From Dyella sp. A6 (GTDB lineage: Bacteria; Pseudomonadota; Gammaproteobacteria; Xanthomonadales; Rhodanobacteraceae): a DNA stretch of 64,000 nucleotides. Positions 9,610 through 17,604 of this stretch are shown here, piece after piece. The stretch covers positions 930,001-994,000 of the forward strand of contig NZ_CP132911.1 of NCBI RefSeq assembly GCF_036320485.1. Reading direction: 5' to 3'. The position numbers were made by a program, and so were the translations under genes. Positions within the stretch are counted from its first letter, which is position 1, and each line of letters begins with the position of its first letter. Below the pieces are notes generated by a model. The model saw only the letters and a program-made list of their open reading frames with translations, was not told where the DNA came from and searched no databases.

Positions 9610-9635
9610 TTCATGGCCGCGGTAGCGGCCATGAA
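9610..9635 (+). terminator. Stem-loop after fliC
   Basis: TTCATGGCCGC, loop GGTA, then GCGGCCATGAA form a perfect 11-bp stem 17 bp after the fliC stop. No T-run follows, so it may act as a partial terminator or protect the abundant flagellin mRNA 3' end. Confidence 0.6.
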
Positions 9636-9793
9636 TGTGCGAGTCGGACCGGATGCCGTCGTCGTTCCGCACGGCGGCATCCTTCTTGCTTCGACGACCT
9701 GAGACGCCAGAAAAACGGCGCCGGCGATTTGCCGAAAGGCCGGTCGCAAGGCACGCGGCGTATCTCGACCAGTCCACTATTCGGAGTTGCAGC

Positions 9794-11293
9794 ATGACCA
9801 CGACCAGCAGTGCCACCGGCAGCCTGAGTGCCCTGAATACGCTGATGAGTTCGTTGTCGTCGGGCAGCAGCACGTCTTCCACCTCTTCCTCGTCGAGCTC
9901 ATCGTCTTCGAGCACCTCGACGGGCACCGGCCTGCTCAGCTCGGCCGGCATCGGTTCCGGCCTGGACGTGACCGCCATCATCACGGCACTGGTCAACGCC
10001 CAGCAGGCCGGGCCGCAGGCACAGATCGCGGCCCAGGCGCAGCAGGACCAGAACCTGGAATCGGGTCTCAGCGGTCTCAGCAGCGCGCTCAGTTCGCTGC
10101 AGTCGGCGATGAATGCGGTCGGTACCAGCTTCAGCAGCTATACGGCCACCTTGTCGGATACGACCGTGGGAACAGCAACGGCCGCCAACGGTGCGACGCC
10201 GGGTACCTACGATATCCAGGTCAATTCGCTGGCGACCGCACAGAAGCGCGTCAGCGGGGCATATACCAGCGGCTCGGCCGTCGGCAGCGGCGCACTGAAC
10301 GTTACGGTGGGCAGCTCCACCATGAACATCTCGGTGTCTTCCACCAGTACGCTGGCGGACATCGCCAGCTCGATCAACAGCGCCTCGAACAACCCGGGTG
10401 TGACGGCGACGGTGCTCAACGGCACGGGTGGTCAGCAGCTGGTGCTCAGCTCGAACAATACCGGCACCGCCAATGCTTTCACGGTGACGGCCGCCAGCGG
10501 CAGCAGCAGCGGACTTTCCAGCCTGGCCAGCACGCTGAATACGGCGGGCAGCAGCGAGGCGTCCGATGCGCAGTACACCATCGACGGCGTGGCGATGAGC
10601 AGCAGCAGCAACACCGTGGGCAGCGCGCTCAGCGGTGTCGTGCTCAACTTCGCGGCGACCGGCAGCACCAAACTCACGGTGGCCCAGGACAACAGCGGCA
10701 TCACGTCGGCGGTGCAGAGTTTCGTTTCCGCCTACAACCAATATGCCAGCACGATCGGTGTGCTGAGCAGCTATGACAGTTCCACCGGTTCGGCCGGCCT
10801 GCTGCTGGGCAATTCGACCCTGCTGTCGGCGGAAAACCAGATTTCCAGCGTGCTGGGCAGCCAGGTCGGCGGCAACGCCCTGCAGTCGCTGGCGAACATC
10901 GGCATCACCCGCAATGCCGACGGCACCATGTCGCTCGATTCGCAGACCTTCAGTGCGGCCCTGAGCAGCAACCCGTCGGCGATGCAGAGCCTGTTCACCG
11001 GGACCAATGGCTTCGTCTCCAAGCTCAGCTCCACGGTCGATACGTTCACCGGGGCCAATGGCACCATCCCGCAGCAAATCAGCAACCTCAACAACGATCT
11101 AAGCAACCTCAACAATCAGGTTACCCAGCTCAATAGCCGCATGGACGAGTACAAGGCCCAGCTGAACGCGCAGTACACCAATCTCGACACCATGATGTCC
11201 CAGCTGAACAACACCAGCAGTTACCTGACCCAGTCGATGGCGGCCATCAGCGGTACCAGCACCTCCAGTTCCAGCAGCAAGAGTGGCGGCTAA
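9794..11293 (+). CDS. fliD: Flagellar filament cap protein (FliD)
   Basis: FliD (499 aa), hook-associated protein 2, forms the pentameric cap that helps flagellin polymerise. The conserved FliD N-terminal signature GIGSGLDVTAIITALVNAQQ begins near residue 55. It is preceded by an unusual leader of about 45 residues that is nearly all Ser/Thr/Gly. An IN-type motif lies mid-protein. The C-terminal coiled coil has NNDLSNLNNQVTQLNSRMDE and MMSQLNNTSSYLTQ. ATG 9794 has GGAG 7 nt upstream. fliS follows after 8 bp. Confidence 0.95.
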   Translation: MTTTSSATGSLSALNTLMSSLSSGSSTSSTSSSSSSSSSSTSTGTGLLSSAGIGSGLDVTAIITALVNAQQAGPQAQIAAQAQQDQNLESGLSGLSSALSSLQSAMNAVGTSFSSYTATLSDTTVGTATAANGATPGTYDIQVNSLATAQKRVSGAYTSGSAVGSGALNVTVGSSTMNISVSSTSTLADIASSINSASNNPGVTATVLNGTGGQQLVLSSNNTGTANAFTVTAASGSSSGLSSLASTLNTAGSSEASDAQYTIDGVAMSSSSNTVGSALSGVVLNFAATGSTKLTVAQDNSGITSAVQSFVSAYNQYASTIGVLSSYDSSTGSAGLLLGNSTLLSAENQISSVLGSQVGGNALQSLANIGITRNADGTMSLDSQTFSAALSSNPSAMQSLFTGTNGFVSKLSSTVDTFTGANGTIPQQISNLNNDLSNLNNQVTQLNSRMDEYKAQLNAQYTNLDTMMSQLNNTSSYLTQSMAAISGTSTSSSSSKSGG

Positions 11294-11301
11294 GGAGAGG
11301 C

Positions 11302-11727
11302 ATGACGATGAACCAGGCATACGCTCGCCAGGCTGCGGCCATGTATCAGCAGTACAGCGCCCGTGCCGGCGTGGAGGACGCCGACGCCCACCAGCTCGTT
11401 TCCATGTTGCTGGATGGCGCGATCGACCGCATGGCCCAGGCCTGCGGTCATATCCGGCATGGCGATGTGGCCGGCAAGGGCAACAGCATTTCGCGCACCG
11501 TCGCCATCATCGGCCAGCTGCGCATGTCGCTGGATCACGAGGCGGGTGGCGCGCTGGCCGACCGGCTCGAGGCGCTCTATGAATATGTGACGCGGCGGCT
11601 CATCCACGCCCAGCTGCACGACGATGTGGCGGCGCTGGAAGAATGCATCCGCCTGCTGTCGCCGGTGCGCGAAGGCTGGAAGGGCATCCGAGGTGAGTAT
11701 CTTGCCGGCCGGGCCGTTGGTTCCTGA
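11302..11727 (+). CDS. fliS: Flagellin export chaperone FliS
   Basis: FliS (141 aa) is the small helical cytosolic chaperone that binds the flagellin C-terminus and prevents premature polymerisation. Family marks are YARQAAAMYQQYS at the N-terminus, DAHQLVSMLLDGAIDRMAQA, and LYEYVTRRLIHAQLHDD. It lies between fliD and fliT, preceded by AAGGAGAGG, and its TGA overlaps the fliT start codon (TGATGG), which implies translational coupling. Confidence 0.95.
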   Translation: MTMNQAYARQAAAMYQQYSARAGVEDADAHQLVSMLLDGAIDRMAQACGHIRHGDVAGKGNSISRTVAIIGQLRMSLDHEAGGALADRLEALYEYVTRRLIHAQLHDDVAALEECIRLLSPVREGWKGIRGEYLAGRAVGS

Positions 11728-12029
11728 TGGCATCGAGTCAGGCCTATCACGCACTCGAGCAGGCATTGGCGGTCAGCGGGCGCATGCTCGAGGCCGCCGA
11801 GATGGGTGACTGGGAGCAGGTGACCCGGCTGGACCTGGAGCGCAGGCGCTGGTTGGCGCAGGGTTACCCCGGTGATGAGCAGAGCAGCAGCTTCCTGGCC
11901 GTGATGCTGGAGCACAATCGACGGTTGCTTGCGATGGCCAGGCATGCGAAAGATAACGTAGAACAGGCAATGACCGACCAGCAGAAGCGGCATCAGGCAC
12001 TGGGCGCCTATATGCGGGTCATTAGATAG
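11727..12029 (+). CDS. fliT: FliT-like flagellar chaperone
   Basis: A 100-aa all-helical protein overlapping the fliS stop by one base. Size, helical content and position directly after fliS identify it as FliT-like, the export chaperone for FliD that in enterics also restrains FlhDC. The LEAAEMGDWEQVTRLDLERR segment resembles FliT and Xanthomonas FliT-like proteins. Sequence conservation in this family is low, so the call rests mainly on position. Confidence 0.78.
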   Translation: MASSQAYHALEQALAVSGRMLEAAEMGDWEQVTRLDLERRRWLAQGYPGDEQSSSFLAVMLEHNRRLLAMARHAKDNVEQAMTDQQKRHQALGAYMRVIR

Positions 12030-12103
12030 GGCATGGGCGGTTCGTGGCTGGAACATGCCGGCCACCGATTGCTTTCACCGGGACGACCCGGGCGGGGGGG
12101 CTG

Positions 12104-12655
12104 ATGAGCGACGAGGCATGGCAGGCGTTTTCAGAACGGGTGGCCTATGTCGACCATCTGCCGCTGGCACTGTTGCCACGGGACGCGGGCTTGGAAAGCG
12201 CCGCCCACGTCGAGGAACGCAACCTGCACGTACTCAACACCCTGGCTGCGCTGGAGGAGCGGCGCAACGAACCTGCCGACGACAGCAATGCGGTGATGCA
12301 GGAGCTGCAACGCCTGGACAACAAGCTGAATGTGCTGGTGGACATCGTCGGTCGCCTGCTTTCGCCCGACGCGGACCTGCCGCCACGCCAGGCGTTGCGT
12401 CTCAACGCGATCGGCGCCGAGATTCCGGCGTCGCTGCGCCCCGATGAGGCCGGCGCGTATTTCCTGAAGATCCATTTCGACGTCTGTCGCGCCCTGCCGC
12501 TGATGTTGCCCGTGCGCTTCGACCCGATTCAGCCGTCCGGACATGGATTTGTGACGCTGGACGTCAGTGGTCAGGCTGTCCAGGAAGGTCTGGAGAGGCT
12601 CGTTTTCCGTCAACACCGACGTAAAGTGGCAGAAGCCCGTCACGCAGGCATCTGA
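12104..12655 (+). CDS. PilZ-fold protein of the flagellar cluster
   Basis: A 183-aa protein. An N-terminal helical segment with heptad-like leucines (about residues 40-90, including MQELQRLDNKLNVLVDIVGR) precedes a beta-rich PilZ-like domain (LRLNAIGAEIPASL, then LPVRFDP). Proteins like this sit at the same place, after fliT and before fleQ, in Xanthomonadales. The canonical c-di-GMP-binding RxxxR and D/NxSxxG motifs are not clearly present (NAIGAEI stands where NxSxxG would be), so binding is doubtful. ATG 12104 was preferred over an in-frame GTG at 12044 because the recognisable sequence starts there and a G-rich stretch precedes it. Confidence 0.7.
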   Translation: MSDEAWQAFSERVAYVDHLPLALLPRDAGLESAAHVEERNLHVLNTLAALEERRNEPADDSNAVMQELQRLDNKLNVLVDIVGRLLSPDADLPPRQALRLNAIGAEIPASLRPDEAGAYFLKIHFDVCRALPLMLPVRFDPIQPSGHGFVTLDVSGQAVQEGLERLVFRQHRRKVAEARHAGI

Positions 12656-12681
12656 AAAGCGCACGGCTTTCGAATTTCTTC

Positions 12682-12699
12682 ATGTGACCCGCATCACAT
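12682..12699. promoter_or_regulatory. CRP/Clp-type binding site
   Basis: ATGTGACCCGCATCACAT is a perfect match to TGTGA-N6-TCACA with an extra symmetrical A/T on each side. In Xanthomonas the CRP homologue Clp reads such sites and is inhibited by c-di-GMP. It is centred about 324 bp before fleQ. Confidence 0.75.
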
Positions 12700-12828
12700 A
12701 ACTGAGTGCTGCCGCGAGAGAAATACGACGGAGTGTGCACTTTCCGTACTCCTTCGTCTTGCGTTGGGAAAGATTCATAAACAACTGCCGCATATGGGTT
12801 TTGCGTCGTCGTGACGCTTCGCTGCGGG

Positions 12829-12877
12829 TTTGACACGAGCCAAAAATGACACTGGTGCCTGTCACCGCAGCGTCAAA
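12829..12877. repeat. Nested inverted repeats upstream of fleQ
   Basis: TTTGACA (12829-12835) and TGACA (12847-12851) are mirrored by TGTCA (12860-12864) and GTCAAA (12872-12877). The block lies just upstream of the sigma-54-like promoter, where an enhancer or autoregulatory site would sit. The binding protein is unknown; FleQ itself is a candidate. Confidence 0.45.
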
Positions 12878-12890
12878 TCTGCCGCTGCCT

Positions 12891-12906
12891 TGGCCTGCTT
12901 CTTGCC
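12891..12906 (+). promoter_or_regulatory. Probable sigma-54 promoter of fleQ
   Basis: TGGCCTG-CTTC-TTGCC has the diagnostic GG and GC pairs exactly 10 nt apart and matches TGGCACG-N4-TTGCW at most positions. It would start transcription about 100 nt before fleQ. Confidence 0.55.
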
Positions 12907-13014
12907 CCTCTCCGACATGAGAGGGGGCGCCAGGGAACTGGACGCTCGTGAAGGACAGGCGGGCGTCAGGACGGCGTTCTCCGGTCGACAGCAAGACCTG
13001 GAAGCAGAACCCAC

Positions 13015-14442
13015 ATGCAAACTTTCGACATCCCCGTCATCGAGTCGGACGCCCTGCGCGCCGACGCTGTTCTTTCGGCGCTTCATTTCCTTGGTTACCA
13101 CCCGCAACTGCACGACGACTGCCGCTCGTTTCCCACGACGTCGACGGAATGGCGTGCCATGTACGTCGGCCACGTCGGTGACGTGTCGGAATTCCATCGC
13201 CAGTTCGCGCAGTTCGGCGGGCAGAAGCGTCCGCTGCCGATTCTGCTGGCTGCCGATTCGCCGCTGGCGAGCAAGCTGCCCGAGCTGGGTTCCAGCCGCG
13301 ACATGCGCGTGGAGCTGATCGAGTTTCCCTTGAACTACGAGCGCGTGGCGCAGGCGATGGCGCGGCTGGCCGCGTTGCCGGTCGCCGGCAATCCGAATGC
13401 GCAGCGTTTCGTCGGCCGCTCGATGCCGATGAGCGGTGTCTACAGCCTGATCCGCCAGGTCGCGCCGTTCGATTCCAGCGTGCTGGTGCTGGGCGAGTCC
13501 GGTACCGGCAAGGAAATGGTGGCGCGCACCATCCACGAGTGCTCGTCGCGTCGCGACAAGCCGTTCGTGGCGATCAACTGCGGCGCGATTCCCGCCGAGC
13601 TGCTGGAAAGCGAACTGTTCGGCCACGAGAAGGGCGCGTTCACCGGTGCCATCAGCGCACGCAAGGGACGCTTCGAAATGGCCGAGGGCGGCACGCTGTT
13701 CCTCGACGAAATCGGCGACATGAGCCTGCCGATGCAGGTGAAGCTGCTGCGCGTGCTGCAGGAACGTGCGTTCGAGCGCGTCGGCAGCAACCGCACGCAG
13801 CACTGCAACGTGCGCATCATCGCGGCCACCCATCGCAACCTCGAGCAGGCGATCGAGAACGGCCACTTCCGCGAGGATCTGTTCTATCGCCTGAGCGTGT
13901 TTCCGCTGGAAATGCCGGCGCTGCGCGATCACCTGGAAGACATGCCGGAACTGGTCGACGAGTTCAACCAGCGCATGCGTCGTCGTGGGCTTGGCGGTGT
14001 GCGCTTCAGTGCCGGTGCAATGCAGTCGCTGCGCCAGCACACGTGGCCGGGCAATGTGCGCGAGCTGTCGAACCTGGTGGAACGGATGGCCATCCTGTTT
14101 CCGAACAAGGAGGTCCGTGCGATCGACCTGCCGGAAAAGTACCGTGGCGAGATCGCTGCCAGCGACGTGCAGGGTGCTGCGTTGCTGGCGCTGATGGACG
14201 AACGCGAGCCGGTTGCCCTGTGCGAGGCACCTGCGGGCGTCGATGCGGCCACGCTGCTGCCCGAGGGCGGTCTCGATCTGAAGGATCACCTAGCCGGCAT
14301 CGAAGTGGGTCTGATCCGTCAAGCACTCGACACCACCGGTGGAGTGGTGGCGCATGCGGCCAAGTTGTTGCGCATGCAGCGCACGACGCTGGTCGAGAAG
14401 CTGCGCAAATACGGGCTGCAGAGCGGTCTTTCCGCGACCTGA
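13015..14442 (+). CDS. fleQ: Sigma-54-dependent flagellar master regulator FleQ
   Basis: FleQ (475 aa) is an enhancer-binding AAA+ ATPase that activates sigma-54 flagellar promoters. Residues 1-125 form a degenerate receiver-like (FleQ-type) domain. The AAA+ domain (about 130-370) has Walker A GESGTGKE (160-167), the sigma-54-contacting loop GAFTGA (207-212), Walker [11 protein letters not shown] and the WPGNVREL motif. The C-terminus ([20 protein letters not shown]) is a Fis-type helix-turn-helix. It lies immediately before fliE. In Pseudomonas and Xanthomonas FleQ binds c-di-GMP, which shifts cells from motility to biofilm. No rpoN paralogue is next to it, unlike in Xanthomonas. Confidence 0.94.
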   Translation: MQTFDIPVIESDALRADAVLSALHFLGYHPQLHDDCRSFPTTSTEWRAMYVGHVGDVSEFHRQFAQFGGQKRPLPILLAADSPLASKLPELGSSRDMRVELIEFPLNYERVAQAMARLAALPVAGNPNAQRFVGRSMPMSGVYSLIRQVAPFDSSVLVLGESGTGKEMVARTIHECSSRRDKPFVAINCGAIPAELLESELFGHEKGAFTGAISARKGRFEMAEGGTLFLDEIGDMSLPMQVKLLRVLQERAFERVGSNRTQHCNVRIIAATHRNLEQAIENGHFREDLFYRLSVFPLEMPALRDHLEDMPELVDEFNQRMRRRGLGGVRFSAGAMQSLRQHTWPGNVRELSNLVERMAILFPNKEVRAIDLPEKYRGEIAASDVQGAALLALMDEREPVALCEAPAGVDAATLLPEGGLDLKDHLAGIEVGLIRQALDTTGGVVAHAAKLLRMQRTTLVEKLRKYGLQSGLSAT

Positions 14443-14447
14443 GCATG

Positions 14448-14463
14448 TGGCATGCGTTGTGCA
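14448..14463 (+). promoter_or_regulatory. Probable sigma-54 promoter of fliE
   Basis: TGGCATG-CGTT-GTGCA keeps the GG and GC pairs at the required 10-nt spacing, with one mismatch in the -12 box. It begins 6 bp after the fleQ stop and 56 bp before fliE, as expected for a FleQ-activated fliE operon. Confidence 0.6.
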
Positions 14464-14503
14464 TCCACCCCTGTATTGATTGATTGCGCGCCGGAAAATC
14501 GCC

Positions 14504-14851
14504 ATGAGCCAGATTGACGTCAACAGTTTGCTGTCGCAGATGCGCCAGATGTCCACGCAGGCCTCGGCTTCGACTTCGGAGTCCGCCTTCAGAAGCATCG
14601 GCGCATCGCAGGGCACCAGCCTGGCTGGCAGCAGCTTCGGTGACCTGCTCAAGCAGTCCATCGCCGACGTGGCGCAGAACCAGACGCAGGCGGGAACGCT
14701 TGCGGCCAACTTCGAGCGCGGCGCCCCGGGCGCCGATCTGGCCAGCACCATGGTGTCGATCCAGAAGGCGCAGCTGTCGCTCAGTGCGATGAACCAGGTG
14801 CGCAACAAGCTCGTGGAGGCCTACAAGGACGTCATGGGCATGTCGATCTGA
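14504..14851 (+). CDS. fliE: Flagellar hook-basal body protein FliE
   Basis: FliE (115 aa) joins the MS ring to the proximal rod and is the first substrate of the export gate. The conserved C-terminal half is present: SFGDLLKQSIADVAQNQTQA, ANFERGAPGADLASTMVSIQ, and VRNKLVEAYKDVMGM. ATG 14504 is preferred to an upstream in-frame codon at 14480 because the FliE N-terminus (MSQIDVNSLLSQMR) starts there. It probably heads the operon fliEFGHIJK. Confidence 0.95.
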   Translation: MSQIDVNSLLSQMRQMSTQASASTSESAFRSIGASQGTSLAGSSFGDLLKQSIADVAQNQTQAGTLAANFERGAPGADLASTMVSIQKAQLSLSAMNQVRNKLVEAYKDVMGMSI

Positions 14852-14909
14852 CCCGGTCGACCCTGTCGATCCGGCCTCGTGTTCCACCACCAGCGAATGA
14901 GCACCTCCC

Positions 14910-16601
14910 ATGGCAGATAACGCCATCGCGCCGAGTCCCGAAGGCTCGCGCCTGGATTCCCTGAAGCAGGTCATGAGCCATGCCGCGGCGCGGCAGCTGC
15001 TGCTGCTTGTCGGCGTGGCTGCGGCGGTGGCGTTCGGCGTGGCTGTGGTGCTGTGGTCGCGTGGTCCGAACTACACCCTGCTGTATGCGGGGCTGGAACA
15101 GAAGGACGCCGCCGCGATCACCCAGGCGCTGCAGGCGGCGGGTACTCCCTACAAGCTGGGGCCCGACGGTGCCTCGATCATGGTGCCGGCCTCGAAGCTG
15201 GCGGCGACACGCTTGAAGCTGGCCGCGCAGGGCCTGCCGCAGGGCGTGGCCAGCACGGGTGTCGAGCAGCAGGCCAGTTCCGGTTCGCCGTTCGGCATGA
15301 GCGATCTGGCCGAGCGCACGCATTACCAGCAGATGCTGGAAATGGATCTGGGCAACACCATCGCCAGCCTGCAGTCGGTGCGTTCGGCACGCGTGCATCT
15401 GGCCATGCCGCAGCCTTCCGCGTTCCTGCGCGACAACCATCCGGCCAGTGCCTCGGTGCTGGTGACGCTGTATCCGGGGCGCCAGCTGGACAGCAGCCAG
15501 GTCGCGGCGATCGTGCACCTGGTCTCGTCCAGCGTGCCGGGGCTCGACCCGGGCAATGTCTCGGTGGTGGACCAGCAGGGCCAACTGCTCACGACCAGCG
15601 ACCCCGGCAGCGTGGGCGCGCTGGGCGACGTGCGCCTGCGCCTGGCGACGCGCATGGAAAATTCGTACGCGCAGCGGATCGAGGATCTGCTGACGCCGCT
15701 GGTCGGGCCGGGCCGGGTGCATGCGCAGGTGTCGGTCGACCTGAACTTCAGCCAGTCGGAAAAGGCCAGCGAGACCTACGACCCGAACCATCCGGCCCTG
15801 CGCAGCGAGCAGACCAGCAGCGACCAGCGCAGCGCGGGCGGCAGCAGCGGTGTGCCCGGTGCGCTGAGCAACCAGCCGCCGAACGTGGTGGCACAGCCCA
15901 CCGCGGCCAACCCCGGCAAGGGCGCGGCGGTAGCCACGGCATCGAGCAGCAAGACCAGCGCCACGGCGGCTCCGGTCGACATCTCCAAGAGCGCCACGCG
16001 CAACTACGAGCTGGACCGCACCATCAGCCACGTCAGCAACCCGGCCGGCGGCATTACGCGCCTGACGGTGGCGGTGCTGGTCGACAACAAGCTGGTCGCC
16101 GGCCCGAAGGGCACGACCAAGAGTGTGCCGTTCACGGCGCAGGAACTGCAGCGCCTCACCGAATTGACCAAGAACGCCGTGGGTTTCGATGCCGCGCGTG
16201 GCGACAGCGTCACCGTGATCAACCAGTCGTTCAGTCAGGTGCCGGGGCAGCAGTCCCTGCCGACGCAGTCGTTCTGGCAGCGTCCCGGCATGCTTGACCT
16301 GATCAAGCAGGGCGTAGGCCTGCTGGTGGCGCTGATCGTGGCGTTCGGCCTGCTGCGTCCGTTGCTGCGTGGCGTGTTCAAGGGGCCGGCAACCGCCCAG
16401 CCCGCCGAGCTGCCCGCACCGGTGCCGACGGTGTCGGTGCGTGTCGACGATGACGCAGACGAAGAGCAGGGCGTGCGCCTGGCCGGACCTTCGCACGAAG
16501 CCTACGAACAGCGCATCCAGCTGGCGCGGCGCATGGTCAACGACGATCCGCGTCAGGTGGCCCAGGTGGTGAAGAATTGGGTGGGCGAAGATGGCAGTTG
16601 A
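14910..16601 (+). CDS. fliF: Flagellar MS-ring protein FliF
   Basis: FliF (563 aa) builds the MS ring and part of the C ring base in the inner membrane. Transmembrane segments lie at about residues 30-50 and 465-490. The periplasmic part shows the ring-building sequence NYTLLYAGLEQKDAAAITQA, and LARLRLA-type signatures near TRLKLAAQGLP. The acidic C-terminal tail (DDDADEEQGVRLA, then ARRMVNDDPRQVAQVVKNWV) is the FliG-binding region. The gene overlaps fliG by 11 bp. Confidence 0.96.
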   Translation: MADNAIAPSPEGSRLDSLKQVMSHAAARQLLLLVGVAAAVAFGVAVVLWSRGPNYTLLYAGLEQKDAAAITQALQAAGTPYKLGPDGASIMVPASKLAATRLKLAAQGLPQGVASTGVEQQASSGSPFGMSDLAERTHYQQMLEMDLGNTIASLQSVRSARVHLAMPQPSAFLRDNHPASASVLVTLYPGRQLDSSQVAAIVHLVSSSVPGLDPGNVSVVDQQGQLLTTSDPGSVGALGDVRLRLATRMENSYAQRIEDLLTPLVGPGRVHAQVSVDLNFSQSEKASETYDPNHPALRSEQTSSDQRSAGGSSGVPGALSNQPPNVVAQPTAANPGKGAAVATASSSKTSATAAPVDISKSATRNYELDRTISHVSNPAGGITRLTVAVLVDNKLVAGPKGTTKSVPFTAQELQRLTELTKNAVGFDAARGDSVTVINQSFSQVPGQQSLPTQSFWQRPGMLDLIKQGVGLLVALIVAFGLLRPLLRGVFKGPATAQPAELPAPVPTVSVRVDDDADEEQGVRLAGPSHEAYEQRIQLARRMVNDDPRQVAQVVKNWVGEDGS

Positions 16602-17604
16602 GCAGGCACACATCACGGGCGCCCAGCGTGCGGCGATCCTGTTGTTGACCCTCGGCGAGAAAGACGCGGCCGAGGTGCTCAAGCACCTGAGCGCGCGCGA
16701 CGTGCAGGCGGTCGGCTCGGCCATGGCCAGCCTCGGCAGCGTGTCGCGCGAGCATGTGGAGAACGCACTGTCCCGCTTGAACGAGGACATGGGGCGGCAG
16801 ACCGCCTTCGGCGTCGGCACCGAGGACTACATCCGCAAGATCCTGGTTAACGCGCTCGGCGAGAGCAAGGCGGGTGGCCTGATCGACCGCATTCTGCTGG
16901 GTCGTTCCAGCAAGGGGCTGGAATCGCTGAAGTGGATGGAAAGCCGTTCCATCGCCGAGATGATCAGCCAGGAACATCCGCAGATCATCGCGCTGGTGCT
17001 GGCGCACCTCGAGCCCGACCAGGCCGCCGAGGTGATCGGTTACCTGACGCCGCGCGTCCGCTCGGACGCGATCATGCGCATCGCCACGCTCGATGGCGTG
17101 CAGCCGCATGCGCTGAACGAGCTGGACGAGATCATGGAGCGCCAGTTCTCGGGCAACTCGAACAAGCTGAAGTCCGCCAACGTCGGTGGGCTGAAGGCCG
17201 CGGCCAACATTCTCAACGCGATGGAAACGAGCCGCGAGGCCGAGCTGATGGAATCCATCCGCGTCCAGGACTCGACCCTGGGCGGCCGGATCGAGGAACT
17301 GATGTTCGTCTTCGACGACCTTGCCGAACTGGATGATCGCAGCATGCAGACCCTGCTGCGCGAGGTGCCGTCGGCGCGTCTGGTCACGGCGCTCAAGGGG
17401 GCCGAACCGGGCGTGCGCGAAAAGATGTTCGCCAACATGTCCAAGCGTGCCGCGGACATGCTGCGTGATGACCTGGAAGTGAAGGGGCCGGTACGCCTGA
17501 GCGAGGTTGATGCGGCACAGAAAGAAGTGCTCACGATCGCGCGCAAGCTGGCCGATGCCGGTGAAATCAACCTCAGCGGCGGGGGCGACGAGCTGGTCGG
17601 ATGA
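16591..17604 (+). CDS. fliG: Flagellar motor switch protein FliG
   Basis: FliG (337 aa) is the C-ring protein that contacts the MotC/MotD-type stators and generates torque. FliF-binding N-terminal, middle and C-terminal torque domains are all present. The EHPQIIALVLAHL motif (EHPQ) binds FliM, and the charged torque helix lies near MFVFDDLAELDDRSMQTLLR. It overlaps fliF by 11 bp and fliH by 4 bp (ATGA), so it is translationally coupled on both sides. Confidence 0.97.
   Translation: MAVEQAHITGAQRAAILLLTLGEKDAAEVLKHLSARDVQAVGSAMASLGSVSREHVENALSRLNEDMGRQTAFGVGTEDYIRKILVNALGESKAGGLIDRILLGRSSKGLESLKWMESRSIAEMISQEHPQIIALVLAHLEPDQAAEVIGYLTPRVRSDAIMRIATLDGVQPHALNELDEIMERQFSGNSNKLKSANVGGLKAAANILNAMETSREAELMESIRVQDSTLGGRIEELMFVFDDLAELDDRSMQTLLREVPSARLVTALKGAEPGVREKMFANMSKRAADMLRDDLEVKGPVRLSEVDAAQKEVLTIARKLADAGEINLSGGGDELVG

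Larger units (their letters stand above)
12656..13014 (+). promoter_or_regulatory. fleQ upstream regulatory region (359 bp without a gene)
   Basis: No credible coding frame lies here. From left to right it holds a CRP/Clp palindrome (12682-12699), nested inverted repeats built on TGAC (12829-12877), a sigma-54-type -24/-12 element (12891-12906) and an 8-bp stem CCCCTCTC/GAGAGGGG (12905-12926) near the predicted start of the mRNA. Together they suggest a heavily regulated promoter for fleQ. Confidence 0.65.

Noticed and set aside
9729..9760. Sigma-28 or sigma-54 promoter directly before fliD
   Set aside because: GCCGAAAG occurs but has no -35 match 11 nt upstream, and GGCACG lacks GC at the right distance. 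fliD may be expressed by read-through from fliC.
12564..12836. A 90-codon minus-strand frame in the fleQ upstream region
   Set aside because: It overlaps the end of the PilZ gene and the CRP-type site, has no domain, and lacks a ribosome site. Regulatory DNA is the better reading.
12830..12858. Sigma-70 promoter built on TTGACA before fleQ
   Set aside because: At 17 nt spacing the -10 position reads TGGTGC, which is not a -10 box. The TTGACA is better explained as part of the nested inverted repeats.
14832..16820. A 660-codon minus-strand open frame opposite fliF
   Set aside because: Antisense shadow of fliF with no family resemblance and no ribosome site.
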